Source: Ideonella dechloratans (GTDB lineage Bacteria > Pseudomonadota > Gammaproteobacteria > Burkholderiales > Burkholderiaceae_C). Taken from it: a stretch of 64,000 nucleotides of DNA. Shown piece by piece: positions 9,815 through 18,168 of the stretch. Below the pieces are notes generated by a model that did no database searches, had not been told where the DNA came from, and saw only the letters and a program-made list of their open reading frames with translations. Positions within the stretch are counted from its first letter, which is position 1. Each line of letters starts with the position of its first letter. The position numbers and the translations under genes were made by a program. The stretch covers positions 3,534,001 through 3,598,000 of the forward strand of contig NZ_CP088081.1 of assembly GCF_021049305.1 (NCBI RefSeq), in the 5' to 3' direction.

Positions 9815-11098
9815 TCAGCCCTTCTTGCCGCCCAGCAGGGCGTGCAGCAGGATGGCGCCAAAGGTGGCGGTGCCGATGCCGCCCAGCGCGAAGCCACCGA
9901 AATGCAGCGTGTAGTCGCCGGTGCCCAGCACCAGCGTCACCGCCGCCACCATCAGGTTGCGGTTGTCGGTGAAGTCGACCTTGTTGTCGACCCAGATCTT
10001 GGCGCCCGAGACCGCGATCAGGCCGAACACCACGATGGACACGCCGCCCATCACCGCCAGCGGGATGGTCTGGATCAGCGCGCCGAACTTGGGCGAGAAA
10101 CCCAGCACGATGGCCAGCAGGGCCGCGAACACGAAGTTGGCGGTCGAGTAGATCTTGGTCGCCGCCATCACGCCGATGTTCTCGGCATAGGTCGTCACGC
10201 CCGTGCCGCCCACGGCGCCGGAGACCATGGTGGCCACGCCGTCACCGATGAAGGCACGGCCCATCGAGCCATCGAGGTTGCGGCCGGTCATCGCGCTGAC
10301 CGCCTTGATGTGGCCCAGGTTCTCGGCCACCAGGATCAGCGCCACCGGCGCGATCAGCAGCGCCGCCGAGCCCGTGAACACCGGGCTGGCGAAATGCGGC
10401 AGGCCGATCCAGGCGGCATGGGCCACGCCGCTGAAGTCCAGCGGCTTGCCCAGGCCCAGGCCGTTGGTCAGCACCGCATAGACCACGCTGGCCAGGATCA
10501 GGCCCGCCAGGATCAGCAGACGCTGCAGCAGGCCCGAGGTGCGCACGGCCACCAGGCCCACGCAGACCACGGTGATGCCCTGCATCCACTTGTCGAACTC
10601 GGTGGGCGCCATGTTCTTGATCGGCACGCCGGCCAGGTTCAGGCCGATGACGGCCACCACCGCGCCGGTGACCACCGGCGGCATCAGGCGCTCGACCCAG
10701 GCCGTGCCCACGCCCATCACCACCGCGCCGATCAGCGCATAGACCGCCCCGCAGACGATGATGCCGCCCAGCGCCACGCCGATGTTGGCATTGGCTCCGC
10801 CGCCGGCAAAGCCAGTGGCCGCGATCACCACGCCGATGAAGGCGAAGGACGATCCCAGGTAGCTGGGCACCTTGCCGCCCACCATCAGGAAGAAGATCAG
10901 GGTGCCGATGCCCGACATCAGGATCGCGACATTGGGGTCGAAGCCCATCAGGATCGGGGCCAGCACCGTGGCACCGAACATGGCGATCACGTGCTGCATG
11001 CCCATCACCGCGGTCTGCGGCCAGGACAGGCGTTCATCGGGGGCGACGACGCGGCCGGGCTCGGCCGGCACTTCGCGCCATTGGGGAATCAGGGACAT
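9815..11098 (-). CDS. NCS2-family uracil/xanthine permease
   Basis: 427 aa from ATG 11098, preceded by GAGGAG. About 12-14 membrane segments are visible. The N-terminus PDERLSWPQTAVMGMQHVIAMFG carries the conserved QH of the first core helix, and GNLAGV/ENIGVMAATK-type motifs near residues 180 and 290 (VAENLGHIKAVSAMTGRNLD, TTYAENIG) match the UraA substrate-binding Glu pair. These are proton symporters of nucleobases across the inner membrane. UraA/RutG-like specificity for uracil is likely but xanthine cannot be excluded. No pyrimidine-catabolic genes are adjacent. Confidence 0.92.
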   Translation of the reverse strand: MSLIPQWREVPAEPGRVVAPDERLSWPQTAVMGMQHVIAMFGATVLAPILMGFDPNVAILMSGIGTLIFFLMVGGKVPSYLGSSFAFIGVVIAATGFAGGGANANIGVALGGIIVCGAVYALIGAVVMGVGTAWVERLMPPVVTGAVVAVIGLNLAGVPIKNMAPTEFDKWMQGITVVCVGLVAVRTSGLLQRLLILAGLILASVVYAVLTNGLGLGKPLDFSGVAHAAWIGLPHFASPVFTGSAALLIAPVALILVAENLGHIKAVSAMTGRNLDGSMGRAFIGDGVATMVSGAVGGTGVTTYAENIGVMAATKIYSTANFVFAALLAIVLGFSPKFGALIQTIPLAVMGGVSIVVFGLIAVSGAKIWVDNKVDFTDNRNLMVAAVTLVLGTGDYTLHFGGFALGGIGTATFGAILLHALLGGKKG

Positions 11099-11204
11099 GC
11101 GATCTCCTCGCTGTTGTTCGGGGGGCGGGTGAGAAAAGAGTGCGCGGCCACGCCGCGGACCACCGGCCAGTGTAGGAGAGGCCGCGCCCCGAAGGCCAGC
11201 CGGA

Positions 11205-11408
11205 TCAGTCAGGCACGGGCTCATCGACCCCGCGGCGTGGCGCGCCGGGCTGACGCAGCCAGTAGCCGAGCTCGCCATCGCCCAGGCCCAGGTCCCGCAG
11301 TTCTCGCTCCTGCGAGGGCAGCACAGGTCCGGAGGTCGGCAGCAGCCGACGCGACACGCGGCAGCAGAGGGAAGCGAAGGCCGCTGCGGTGCGGGCAAGA
11401 GAGGACAT
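11205..11408 (-). CDS. Small DUF1127-like protein
   Basis: 67 aa from the ATG at 11408, which has AGGAG six bases upstream; an ATG at 11435 gives a longer but less supported form. The N-terminal half is basic and hydrophobic (SSLARTAAAFASLCCRVSRR). The C-terminal half, SQERELRDLGLGDGELGYWL, resembles the DUF1127 consensus (R-E-L-x-D-L-G-L-x-x-x-D/E-I). DUF1127 proteins in other proteobacteria are arginine-rich and RNA- or phosphate-metabolism linked. It sits head-to-head with a LysR gene, an arrangement that suggests control by that regulator. Confidence 0.6.
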   Translation of the reverse strand: MSSLARTAAAFASLCCRVSRRLLPTSGPVLPSQERELRDLGLGDGELGYWLRQPGAPRRGVDEPVPD

Positions 11409-11497
11409 GTTGGGCTCCTGAAGGGGATGCGCCATGCTCCGCCCGGGCTTAACATCTGGAAAGTTGAATGTTCTGACGCATTCCTTCAGAAAACCTG

Positions 11498-12379
11498 ATG
11501 AGAAACCTGAGCCTGGACCAGTTGCAAACCCTGGTGGCCATTGCCGACCTGGGCACCCTGGCCGCAGCCGCCCAGGCCCTGCACCTGGCCCCGCCCACGG
11601 TGAGCCTGCATGTCAGTGAACTGGAAGAGCGCCTGGGCATGGCCCTGCTGCTGCGCGACCGCAAGGGCGCGCGGCCCACGCCCGCCGGGCTGGCCCTGGT
11701 GGAAGACGCCCGGCGCCTGCTGCGCGAGCTCGACGAGGCGGTGGCCCGGGCCCGGCGGGTGGCCGAAGGCCGGGCCGGCAAGGTGCGCCTGGGCACCTCC
11801 AGCGGCGTGGTGGTGCACCAGCTGCCGGACGTGCTGGCGCGGCTGGCCCGGCACAGCCCGGACGTGGAGGTGGAACTGAGCATCCTGGGCTCGCAGCAGA
11901 CGCTGGAGCGCCTCTTGGCCGGGCAGCTGGAGTTGGGCATCGTCGCCCTGCCGCTGCCGCCCCAGGGCGAGCTGGTGATCCGCCCCTGGCGGGAGGACGC
12001 GATGATGGCCTGGCTGCCTGCCGGCTGGACGGTGCCGGACGTGGTGACGCCGGCCTGGCTGGCCGAGCGGCCGCTGGTGGCCAACGACGGCAGCACCCAG
12101 ATGCACCGGCTGACCGCCGCCTGGTTCGCCCAGGCCGGCCACCACCCGCGTGCGCGCATCGAGCTGAACTACACCGAGGCCATGAAAAGCCTGGTGGCCG
12201 CGGGCTACGGCGCGGCGGTGCTGCCGCTGGAGCGCGGCGAGGACACGCCGCTGCCGGCCGGCGTGGTGGTGCGGCCGCTGGCGCCGCCGCTGGTGCGGCG
12301 CCTGGGCCTGGCCCACCGCCCGCCGGCCCTGCTGGACGCCCCGACCCAGGCGGTGCTGCAGCTGCTCACCCCCGGCTGA
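11498..12379 (+). CDS. LysR-family transcriptional regulator
   Basis: 293 aa. The N-terminal winged helix-turn-helix reads LDQLQTLVAIADLGTLAAAA followed by LAPPTVSLHVSELEERLG, the LysR DNA-binding signature. The LysR substrate-binding domain runs from about residue 90 (GKVRLGTSSGVV) to the end. It is divergent from the DUF1127-like gene across 89 bp, the usual position of a LysR regulator relative to its target. Its effector cannot be predicted. Confidence 0.93.
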   Translation: MRNLSLDQLQTLVAIADLGTLAAAAQALHLAPPTVSLHVSELEERLGMALLLRDRKGARPTPAGLALVEDARRLLRELDEAVARARRVAEGRAGKVRLGTSSGVVVHQLPDVLARLARHSPDVEVELSILGSQQTLERLLAGQLELGIVALPLPPQGELVIRPWREDAMMAWLPAGWTVPDVVTPAWLAERPLVANDGSTQMHRLTAAWFAQAGHHPRARIELNYTEAMKSLVAAGYGAAVLPLERGEDTPLPAGVVVRPLAPPLVRRLGLAHRPPALLDAPTQAVLQLLTPG

Positions 12380-12398
12380 GCGGGGGCAAGGGCTGCGC

Positions 12399-14126
12399 TC
12401 AGGCCGCGGGCGCCGTCTCGGCCGCCTGCCAGCCCTTGGGCACCGCGCCGATCAGGCGGCGGGTGTAGTCCTGCTTGGGGTGGTGCAAGATGTCCTCGGC
12501 GCTGGCCTGCTCGACCACCTCACCGTCCTTCATCACCAGCACCTCGTCGGAGATGAAGCGCACCACGGCCAGATCGTGGCTGATGAAGATGTAGGACAGG
12601 CCCAGCTCGTCCTGCAGGTCCTTGAGCAGGTTGAGCACCTGGGCCTGCACCGACACGTCCAGCGCGCTGACCGACTCGTCGAGCACCAGCACCTCCGGGT
12701 TGAGTGTCAGGCAGCGGGCGATGGCCACCCGCTGGCGTTGGCCGCCGGAGAACTCGTGCGGGTACTTGCCGAAGGCGCTGGCATCCAGCCCCACCTTGAC
12801 CAGCAGCTCGCGGGCACGCTGCTCGCGCTCGGCCGCGCTCGCCCCAATGCCGTGGATGGTCATCGGCTCGATCAGGGCCTGGCCCACGGTGAAGCGCGGG
12901 TTCAGCGAGGCATAGGGGTTCTGGAAGACGATCTGGATGCGACGGCGCATCTGCTGCCATTCGGCCGGCTTGAGCTTGAGCAGGTCCTGGCCGTCGAAGA
13001 TCACCTCGCCGCTCGTCGGCTCGTGCAGGCGCAGCAGGGTCAGGCCCATGGTCGTCTTGCCCGAGCCGGATTCGCCCACCACGCCCAGGGTGTGGCCGCG
13101 CTTGAGCTTGAAGTTGACGTCGCGCACCGCGCGGAACTCGCGCTGGCCGAACAGCCCGGTCTTGAAGTGGAAGCTCTTGGCCAGGGATTTGACCTCCAGC
13201 ACCACCGGGGCGTTCGGGTCCTTGGCCCGCACCCGGGAGGTGTCGGCGTCACGGCCGGCGATGTGGTCGTCGATCACCATCAGCCGGGTCGGGTTGTGTT
13301 CCAGGCTGGGCCGGCAGGCCAGCAGGGCCTGGGTGTAGGCGTCCTTCGGGGCGCTGAAGATCTGCGCCGAGGGGCCGGTCTCGCGGATGGTGCCGTGGCG
13401 CATCACCACCACCTGGTCGGCGATCTCGCCCACCAGGCCCAGGTCGTGGCTGATGAAGAGCACCGACAGGCCGTGCTTGGCCTGCAGCTTGGCCAGCAGC
13501 TCGATCACCTGGCGCTGGATGGTCACGTCCAGCGCGGTGGTGGGTTCGTCGGCGATCAGCAGCTTGGGTTCGCAGGCCAGGGCCATGGCGATCATCACCC
13601 GCTGCTGCTGCCCGCCGGAGAGCTCGTGCGGATAGGCCTTCAGGCGGCGCTTGGGCTCGGGAATGCCCACCTCGGCCAGCAGGGCCTCGGCTTTTTCCAG
13701 CGCAGCCTTGGCGCCCATGCCCAGGTGCAGCTGCAGCGGCTCCATCAGCTGTTGGCCGATGGTGAACACCGGGTTGAGCGAGCTCATCGGGTCCTGGAAG
13801 ACGCAGGCGATCTCGCGCCCGCGCAGGGCCCGCAGCCGCGCCGGGCTGGCCTGCAGCAGGTCCTGGCCCTGCCAGAGGATGCGGCCGCTGCGACGGGCGT
13901 TGTCCGGCAGCAGGTTCAGGATGGACATGGCGGTCACGCTCTTGCCCGAGCCCGACTCGCCCACCAGGGCCACCGTGCTGTTGGCCGGCACGTCGAAGCT
14001 CACCGCCTGAGCCCCGCGGCCCACCGCCTCGGCCAGCTGCTCCTGGCCGTTGACCTTGCCCATGCGGAAGGCCACCTTCAGGTCCTGGATGGACAGCAGC
14101 ATGTTCGTCTCGTTGTTCGCGCTCAT
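12399..14126 (-). CDS. Oligopeptide-type ABC transporter, fused double ATP-binding protein (YejF-like)
   Basis: 575 aa with two complete ABC ATPase modules. The first has a Walker A GESGSGKSVTAM near residue 55, signature LSGGQQQRV and Walker B LLIADEPTTALD. The second has Walker A GESGSGKTTMGL, signature FSGGQRQRVAIA and Walker B VLVLDESVSALD. The fusion of both ATPases in one chain is the YejF/GsiA type, in which the two halves power the permease pair. The start at 14126 uses GGAG overlapping the stop of the upstream permease gene, four bases away, so the genes are translationally coupled. It is the last gene of a permease-permease-ATPase operon. Confidence 0.95.
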   Translation of the reverse strand: MSANNETNMLLSIQDLKVAFRMGKVNGQEQLAEAVGRGAQAVSFDVPANSTVALVGESGSGKSVTAMSILNLLPDNARRSGRILWQGQDLLQASPARLRALRGREIACVFQDPMSSLNPVFTIGQQLMEPLQLHLGMGAKAALEKAEALLAEVGIPEPKRRLKAYPHELSGGQQQRVMIAMALACEPKLLIADEPTTALDVTIQRQVIELLAKLQAKHGLSVLFISHDLGLVGEIADQVVVMRHGTIRETGPSAQIFSAPKDAYTQALLACRPSLEHNPTRLMVIDDHIAGRDADTSRVRAKDPNAPVVLEVKSLAKSFHFKTGLFGQREFRAVRDVNFKLKRGHTLGVVGESGSGKTTMGLTLLRLHEPTSGEVIFDGQDLLKLKPAEWQQMRRRIQIVFQNPYASLNPRFTVGQALIEPMTIHGIGASAAEREQRARELLVKVGLDASAFGKYPHEFSGGQRQRVAIARCLTLNPEVLVLDESVSALDVSVQAQVLNLLKDLQDELGLSYIFISHDLAVVRFISDEVLVMKDGEVVEQASAEDILHHPKQDYTRRLIGAVPKGWQAAETAPAA

Positions 14127-14130
14127 CACA

Positions 14131-15192
14131 TCACTCCAGGCCGCGCAGCTTCGGGTCCAGCGCATCGCGCCAGGCGTCGGCCATCAGCGAGAAGGCCGTC
14201 ACGAACACCGCCATGAAGACGGTGGCGGTGGCCAGCTGCCACCAGTAGCCCAGGATCAGCTCGGCTTGGGCCTCGGCCAGCATGGTGCCCCAGCTGACCT
14301 GGTCCACCGGCACGCCCAGACCCAGGTAGGACAGGATCACCTCGCTCTTGATGAAGCCCACCACCAGCAGCGACATGCGCACCAGGATGACGTGGCTCAC
14401 GTTGGGCAGGATGTGGCGGAAGATGCGCGACATCGACGAGGCGCCGATGGCCTCGGCCGCACGCACGTACTCACGCGCCCGGTGCTTCATGAACTCGGCG
14501 CGCACCTGGCGGTACAGGTCGGTCCAGCCGGTGAGGCCCAGGATGAGCACCACGGTGCCGATGCCCCGGCCCAGCACCGCCGCGAAGGCGAAGATCAGCA
14601 GGATGTAGGGAATGGCGGTGAAGACGTTGTAGAGCCACTCCAGGAAGTCGCCCACCTTGCCGCCGAAGAAGCCGGCGAAGGCGCCCAGCGCGGTACCCAC
14701 CAGCGTGGCCACCACCGCGGCCAACACACCGACGAAGACCGACACCTGCGTGCCCTTGATCGCCTTGTCCAGCACGTTGCGACCCAAACGGTCTGCGCCC
14801 AGCGGCAGGGTGTCGGCCTTGGGTGTCTCCACCGCGTGGTACTGCTTGGCGCGCTCGGCCCACTCGGCATAGCGCGGCGCCAGCGGGTCGATGTCCGTCA
14901 GGTCCACATTGGGGGCGAGATCCTCGGCCTTGGGCTGGGCCGGGTCCAACGCCCGCGGCCCCACCGCCGTGGGCGGCGCATTGGGCACCGCCACCTCGGT
15001 CTGCCAACCCCGGGCCACCAGACCGGTGGCCGACAACAGGATCAGCAGCAGGAAGGCCGCCACCACCACCAGGGACACCATGCCCACGCGGTCCTTGCGG
15101 AAACGCCGCCAGGCCGCCTGCCAAACGCCCTCGGAACGCAGGGGGGCACCTGCCGGCGCCATGCCGGCCGCTTGTTGAATCACTGCACTCAT
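14131..15192 (-). CDS. ABC transporter permease (YejE/DppC-like)
   Basis: 353 aa. An N-terminal transmembrane segment (VVVAAFLLLILLSATGLV, about residues 42-60) is followed by a long periplasmic stretch and a BPD-transporter core of five further helices. The DppC-type EAA motif ...REYVRAAEAIGASSMSRIFR is present near residue 245. Its start overlaps the stop of the upstream permease gene by four bases (ATGA), indicating coupled translation. It pairs with the adjacent permease to form the inner-membrane channel for peptides or a related solute. Confidence 0.94.
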   Translation of the reverse strand: MSAVIQQAAGMAPAGAPLRSEGVWQAAWRRFRKDRVGMVSLVVVAAFLLLILLSATGLVARGWQTEVAVPNAPPTAVGPRALDPAQPKAEDLAPNVDLTDIDPLAPRYAEWAERAKQYHAVETPKADTLPLGADRLGRNVLDKAIKGTQVSVFVGVLAAVVATLVGTALGAFAGFFGGKVGDFLEWLYNVFTAIPYILLIFAFAAVLGRGIGTVVLILGLTGWTDLYRQVRAEFMKHRAREYVRAAEAIGASSMSRIFRHILPNVSHVILVRMSLLVVGFIKSEVILSYLGLGVPVDQVSWGTMLAEAQAELILGYWWQLATATVFMAVFVTAFSLMADAWRDALDPKLRGLE

Positions 15193-16127
15193 TTCAGCAC
15201 CACCCGCGGATCGACCAGCTTGTAGAGCAGGTCCGTGGCCAGGTTGATCAGCATCGTCAGCACCGCCAGGTAGACGGTGGCCGCCTGGATGACGGGGTAG
15301 TCGCTGCGGTTGACCGCCAGCAGCACCTCGCGGCCCAGGCCGGGGATGGAGAAGAAGACCTCGATCAGGAAGGAACCGACGAAGATGCCCGGCAAGGCCA
15401 GGCCCACATTGGTCAGGATGGGGATCATGGCGTTGCGCAGCACGTGCTTGAACAGCACTGCACCTTCGCCCAGGCCCTTGGCCCGCGCGGTGCGCACATA
15501 GTCCTGACCCAGTTCATCGAGGAAGAAGGTGCGGTACAGGCGCGTCTGCGGCGCCAGGCCCACGGCCACCACCAGCAGCAGCGGCAGCGGCACGTACTGC
15601 ACCAGATTGGTCCAGGTCGAGTCGCTCCAGCCCTGCACCGGGAACCAGCCCAGCTGGAAGCCGAACACGTACTGCCCGACGATCACGTAGACCAGGAAGG
15701 AGATCGACAGGGCCACGGTGGTCACCACCATGATCACCCGGTCGGTCAGCGAGCCGCGCACATAGGCCACGCCCAGCGCCACGGGAATGGCCAGCAGCGA
15801 GTCCAGGATCAGGATGGGCACCATCACCGTCAGCGTGGCCGGCAGGCGGCTGGCGAACAGGTGGGCCACCGGCTCGTTGGTTGCCCAGCTCTTGCCCCAG
15901 TCGAAGGTGGCGATCTGCTTGACGAAGATCCACAGCTGGATCCACCACGGCTGGTCCAGCCCGAGTTCCTGCCGGATCGCGGCGATCTGTGCCTGGGTGG
16001 CGTTCTGGCCCCCAAGAATGACGGCGGGGTCACTGCCGAAGAACTTGAACAGGGCGAACACCAGCAGGACCACCCCCAGCAGGGTGGGCACCATCTGCCA
16101 CAGGCGCCGTATCAGATAGGCAAGCAT
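15189..16127 (-). CDS. ABC transporter permease (YejB/DppB-like)
   Basis: 312 aa. It starts MLAYLIRRLWQMVPTLLGVV, the classic DppB N-terminal helix, and has about six membrane segments. The EAA loop reads YVRTARAKGLGEGAVLFKHV near residue 215. It is the first gene of the minus-strand transport operon and is divergent from the substrate-binding protein genes across a 175-bp region, where promoters for both directions must lie. It is shorter than E. coli YejB (364 aa) but has all core helices. Confidence 0.94.
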   Translation of the reverse strand: MLAYLIRRLWQMVPTLLGVVLLVFALFKFFGSDPAVILGGQNATQAQIAAIRQELGLDQPWWIQLWIFVKQIATFDWGKSWATNEPVAHLFASRLPATLTVMVPILILDSLLAIPVALGVAYVRGSLTDRVIMVVTTVALSISFLVYVIVGQYVFGFQLGWFPVQGWSDSTWTNLVQYVPLPLLLVVAVGLAPQTRLYRTFFLDELGQDYVRTARAKGLGEGAVLFKHVLRNAMIPILTNVGLALPGIFVGSFLIEVFFSIPGLGREVLLAVNRSDYPVIQAATVYLAVLTMLINLATDLLYKLVDPRVVLK

Positions 16128-16302
16128 AGAGAGGACAACAGGGTTGAGACCTGGCGGCTTGTGGCCACCGAGCCAGACTGAAGAATGCGCGAGTGTAGGC
16201 GGGGCGCGATCCGGGCCCTCCCTAACGCAAACCCTGTGCCAGCGTCATCCTCTCGGTGGGGGCGGATAGACTCGAGCGTTTTGCAACTCGGAACAGCAGT
16301 AC

Positions 16303-18123
16303 ATGGGCTGGATTCGAACCCTGGTGCAGGCCACAAGCCTGGCCCTCTCGCTGATGACCGCGGCCCAGGCCGCCGATGCCCCGGCTTCCGCGCCCACCGG
16401 CACGAAGGTGGTGCGCTATGCCTTCAACGCCGCAGAAACCGGCTTCGACCCGGCCCGCATCAGCGACATCTACTCGAACCAAGTGCTCTCGCACATCTTC
16501 GAGGCCCCGCTGACCTACGACTACCTGGCCCGCCCGGCCGAGGTGCGTCCGCTCACGGCGGCCGCGCTGCCCGAGCACTCGGCCGACTTCACGGTCTGGA
16601 CGGTGCACATCCGCCCGGGCATCTACTTCGCCGACGACCCGGCCTTCAAGGGCGTCCGGCGCGAGCTGACCGCGGCCGACTACGCCTACGCGATCAAGCG
16701 CTACTACGACCCACGCTGGAAGAGCCCGGTCTACAGCGAGTACCGCGAGTACCACGTGCTGGGCCTGGAGGAACTGCGCCAGAAGGCCCTGGACACGCGC
16801 CGCCCCTTCGACTACGACGCCCCGGTGGCCGGCCTGCAGACGCCCGACCGCTACACCCTGCGCGTCACGCTGGGCCGACCCAATCCGATGTTCATGCTGA
16901 CGATGGCCAACACCAACAGCTTCGGCGCGGTGGCGCGCGAGGTGGTGGAGGCCTACGGCGAGGACGTCGACGCCCACCCCGTGGGCACCGGCCCCTTCCG
17001 GCTGGCGCAGTGGCGCCGCTCCTCGCTGATCGTGCTGGAGCGCAACCCCGGCTACCGCGACGACTCCTACGACGCCCACCCGGCCGCCGACGACGCCGAG
17101 GGCCAGGCCCTGCTGGCACGCTTCAAGGGCCGCAAGCTGCCGATGATCGACCGGCTCGAATTCGCCATCATCGAGCAGCCCCAGCCCACCTGGCTGTCCT
17201 TCCTGTCCAGGGACTTCGACCTGGTGATCACCCCGCTGGAGTACGCACCCATCGCCGCGCCGGGTGGCCACCTGGCGCCCAACCTGGCCAAGCAGGGCAT
17301 CCAGCTGGAGCGGGTGCTGCGCTCGGACCACGCCTACACCTACTTCAACATGAACGATCCGGTGGTGGGGGGCTACACCGCCGAGAAGATCGCGCTGCGC
17401 CGGGCCATCTCGCTGGCCTACGACAACATGGCCGAGATCAACCGGGTGCGCCGCGGCCTGGGCATTCCGGCCAAGACCCTGCTGGTGCCCAACACCTACG
17501 GCTACGACCCGCAGCAGAACTTCGGCTTCAGCGAGTACGACCCGGCCAAGGCCCTGCTGGATCTGTATGGCTATGTCGACAAGGACGGTGACGGCTGGCG
17601 CGACCTGCCCGACGGCAAGCCCCTGCTGCTGCGCTACTTCACCCAGAGCGACGAGACCAGCCGCCAGTTCAACGAGCTGTGGGGCAAGTACATGAAGGCC
17701 GTGGGCCTGCACATGGAGTTCGTGCCCGGCCAGTGGCCCGACCAGTTCAAGCTGGCCCAGGCCGGCTCGGTGCAGATCTGGGCCCTGGGCAACACCGCCA
17801 CCTCGCCCGATGGCTCGGGCTTTCTGCACGAGGCCTACGGCCCCGAGGCCGGCGCCAACAACCTGCCCTTCTTCAAGCTGCCGGCCTACGACGACCTGGT
17901 GCGCCGCATCGACCAGATGCCACTGAGCCCCGAGCGCGACGCGCTGATCACCCAGGCCCAGAGATTGCTGGCGGTGTACATGCCGATCAAGCCGCATGTC
18001 CACCGCATCCGCCTGTACCTGTCCCAACCCTGGCTGCTGGGCTACCGCACCCACCCCTTCGCCCTCGATTTCGGCCGCTTTGTGGACGTGGACCTCCAGA
18101 AGAAGTCCGCGGCCCTGCACTGA
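16303..18123 (+). CDS. ABC transporter substrate-binding protein, family 5 (first of three paralogues)
   Basis: 606 aa. A Sec signal peptide (MGWIRTLVQATSLALSLMTA, cleavage after AQA at about residue 24) exports it to the periplasm. The SBP_bac_5 fold is clear: KVVRYAFNAAETGFDPARIS at the start, a central HPVGTGPFRLAQWRRSS and YDPAKALLDLYGYVDKDGDG near residue 415. The family binds oligopeptides, nickel, heme or opines; the ligand here is unknown. It stands first in a tandem of three paralogues (45-bp and 4-bp gaps) divergent from the permease/ATPase operon, so the four-part transporter is complete in one locus. It is the most divergent of the three. Confidence 0.95.
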   Translation: MGWIRTLVQATSLALSLMTAAQAADAPASAPTGTKVVRYAFNAAETGFDPARISDIYSNQVLSHIFEAPLTYDYLARPAEVRPLTAAALPEHSADFTVWTVHIRPGIYFADDPAFKGVRRELTAADYAYAIKRYYDPRWKSPVYSEYREYHVLGLEELRQKALDTRRPFDYDAPVAGLQTPDRYTLRVTLGRPNPMFMLTMANTNSFGAVAREVVEAYGEDVDAHPVGTGPFRLAQWRRSSLIVLERNPGYRDDSYDAHPAADDAEGQALLARFKGRKLPMIDRLEFAIIEQPQPTWLSFLSRDFDLVITPLEYAPIAAPGGHLAPNLAKQGIQLERVLRSDHAYTYFNMNDPVVGGYTAEKIALRRAISLAYDNMAEINRVRRGLGIPAKTLLVPNTYGYDPQQNFGFSEYDPAKALLDLYGYVDKDGDGWRDLPDGKPLLLRYFTQSDETSRQFNELWGKYMKAVGLHMEFVPGQWPDQFKLAQAGSVQIWALGNTATSPDGSGFLHEAYGPEAGANNLPFFKLPAYDDLVRRIDQMPLSPERDALITQAQRLLAVYMPIKPHVHRIRLYLSQPWLLGYRTHPFALDFGRFVDVDLQKKSAALH

Positions 18124-18168
18124 TGGCCTGGCGCCACCCCGTCGCCACCTCCTGAACTGACCGAGTCC

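Noticed and set aside
16303-16345. tRNA-like T-arm sequence (GGATTCGAACC) near the first substrate-binding protein start
   Set aside because: No acceptor stem, D-arm or anticodon arm can be built on either strand. The bases encode the signal peptide start M-G-W-I-R-T-L.
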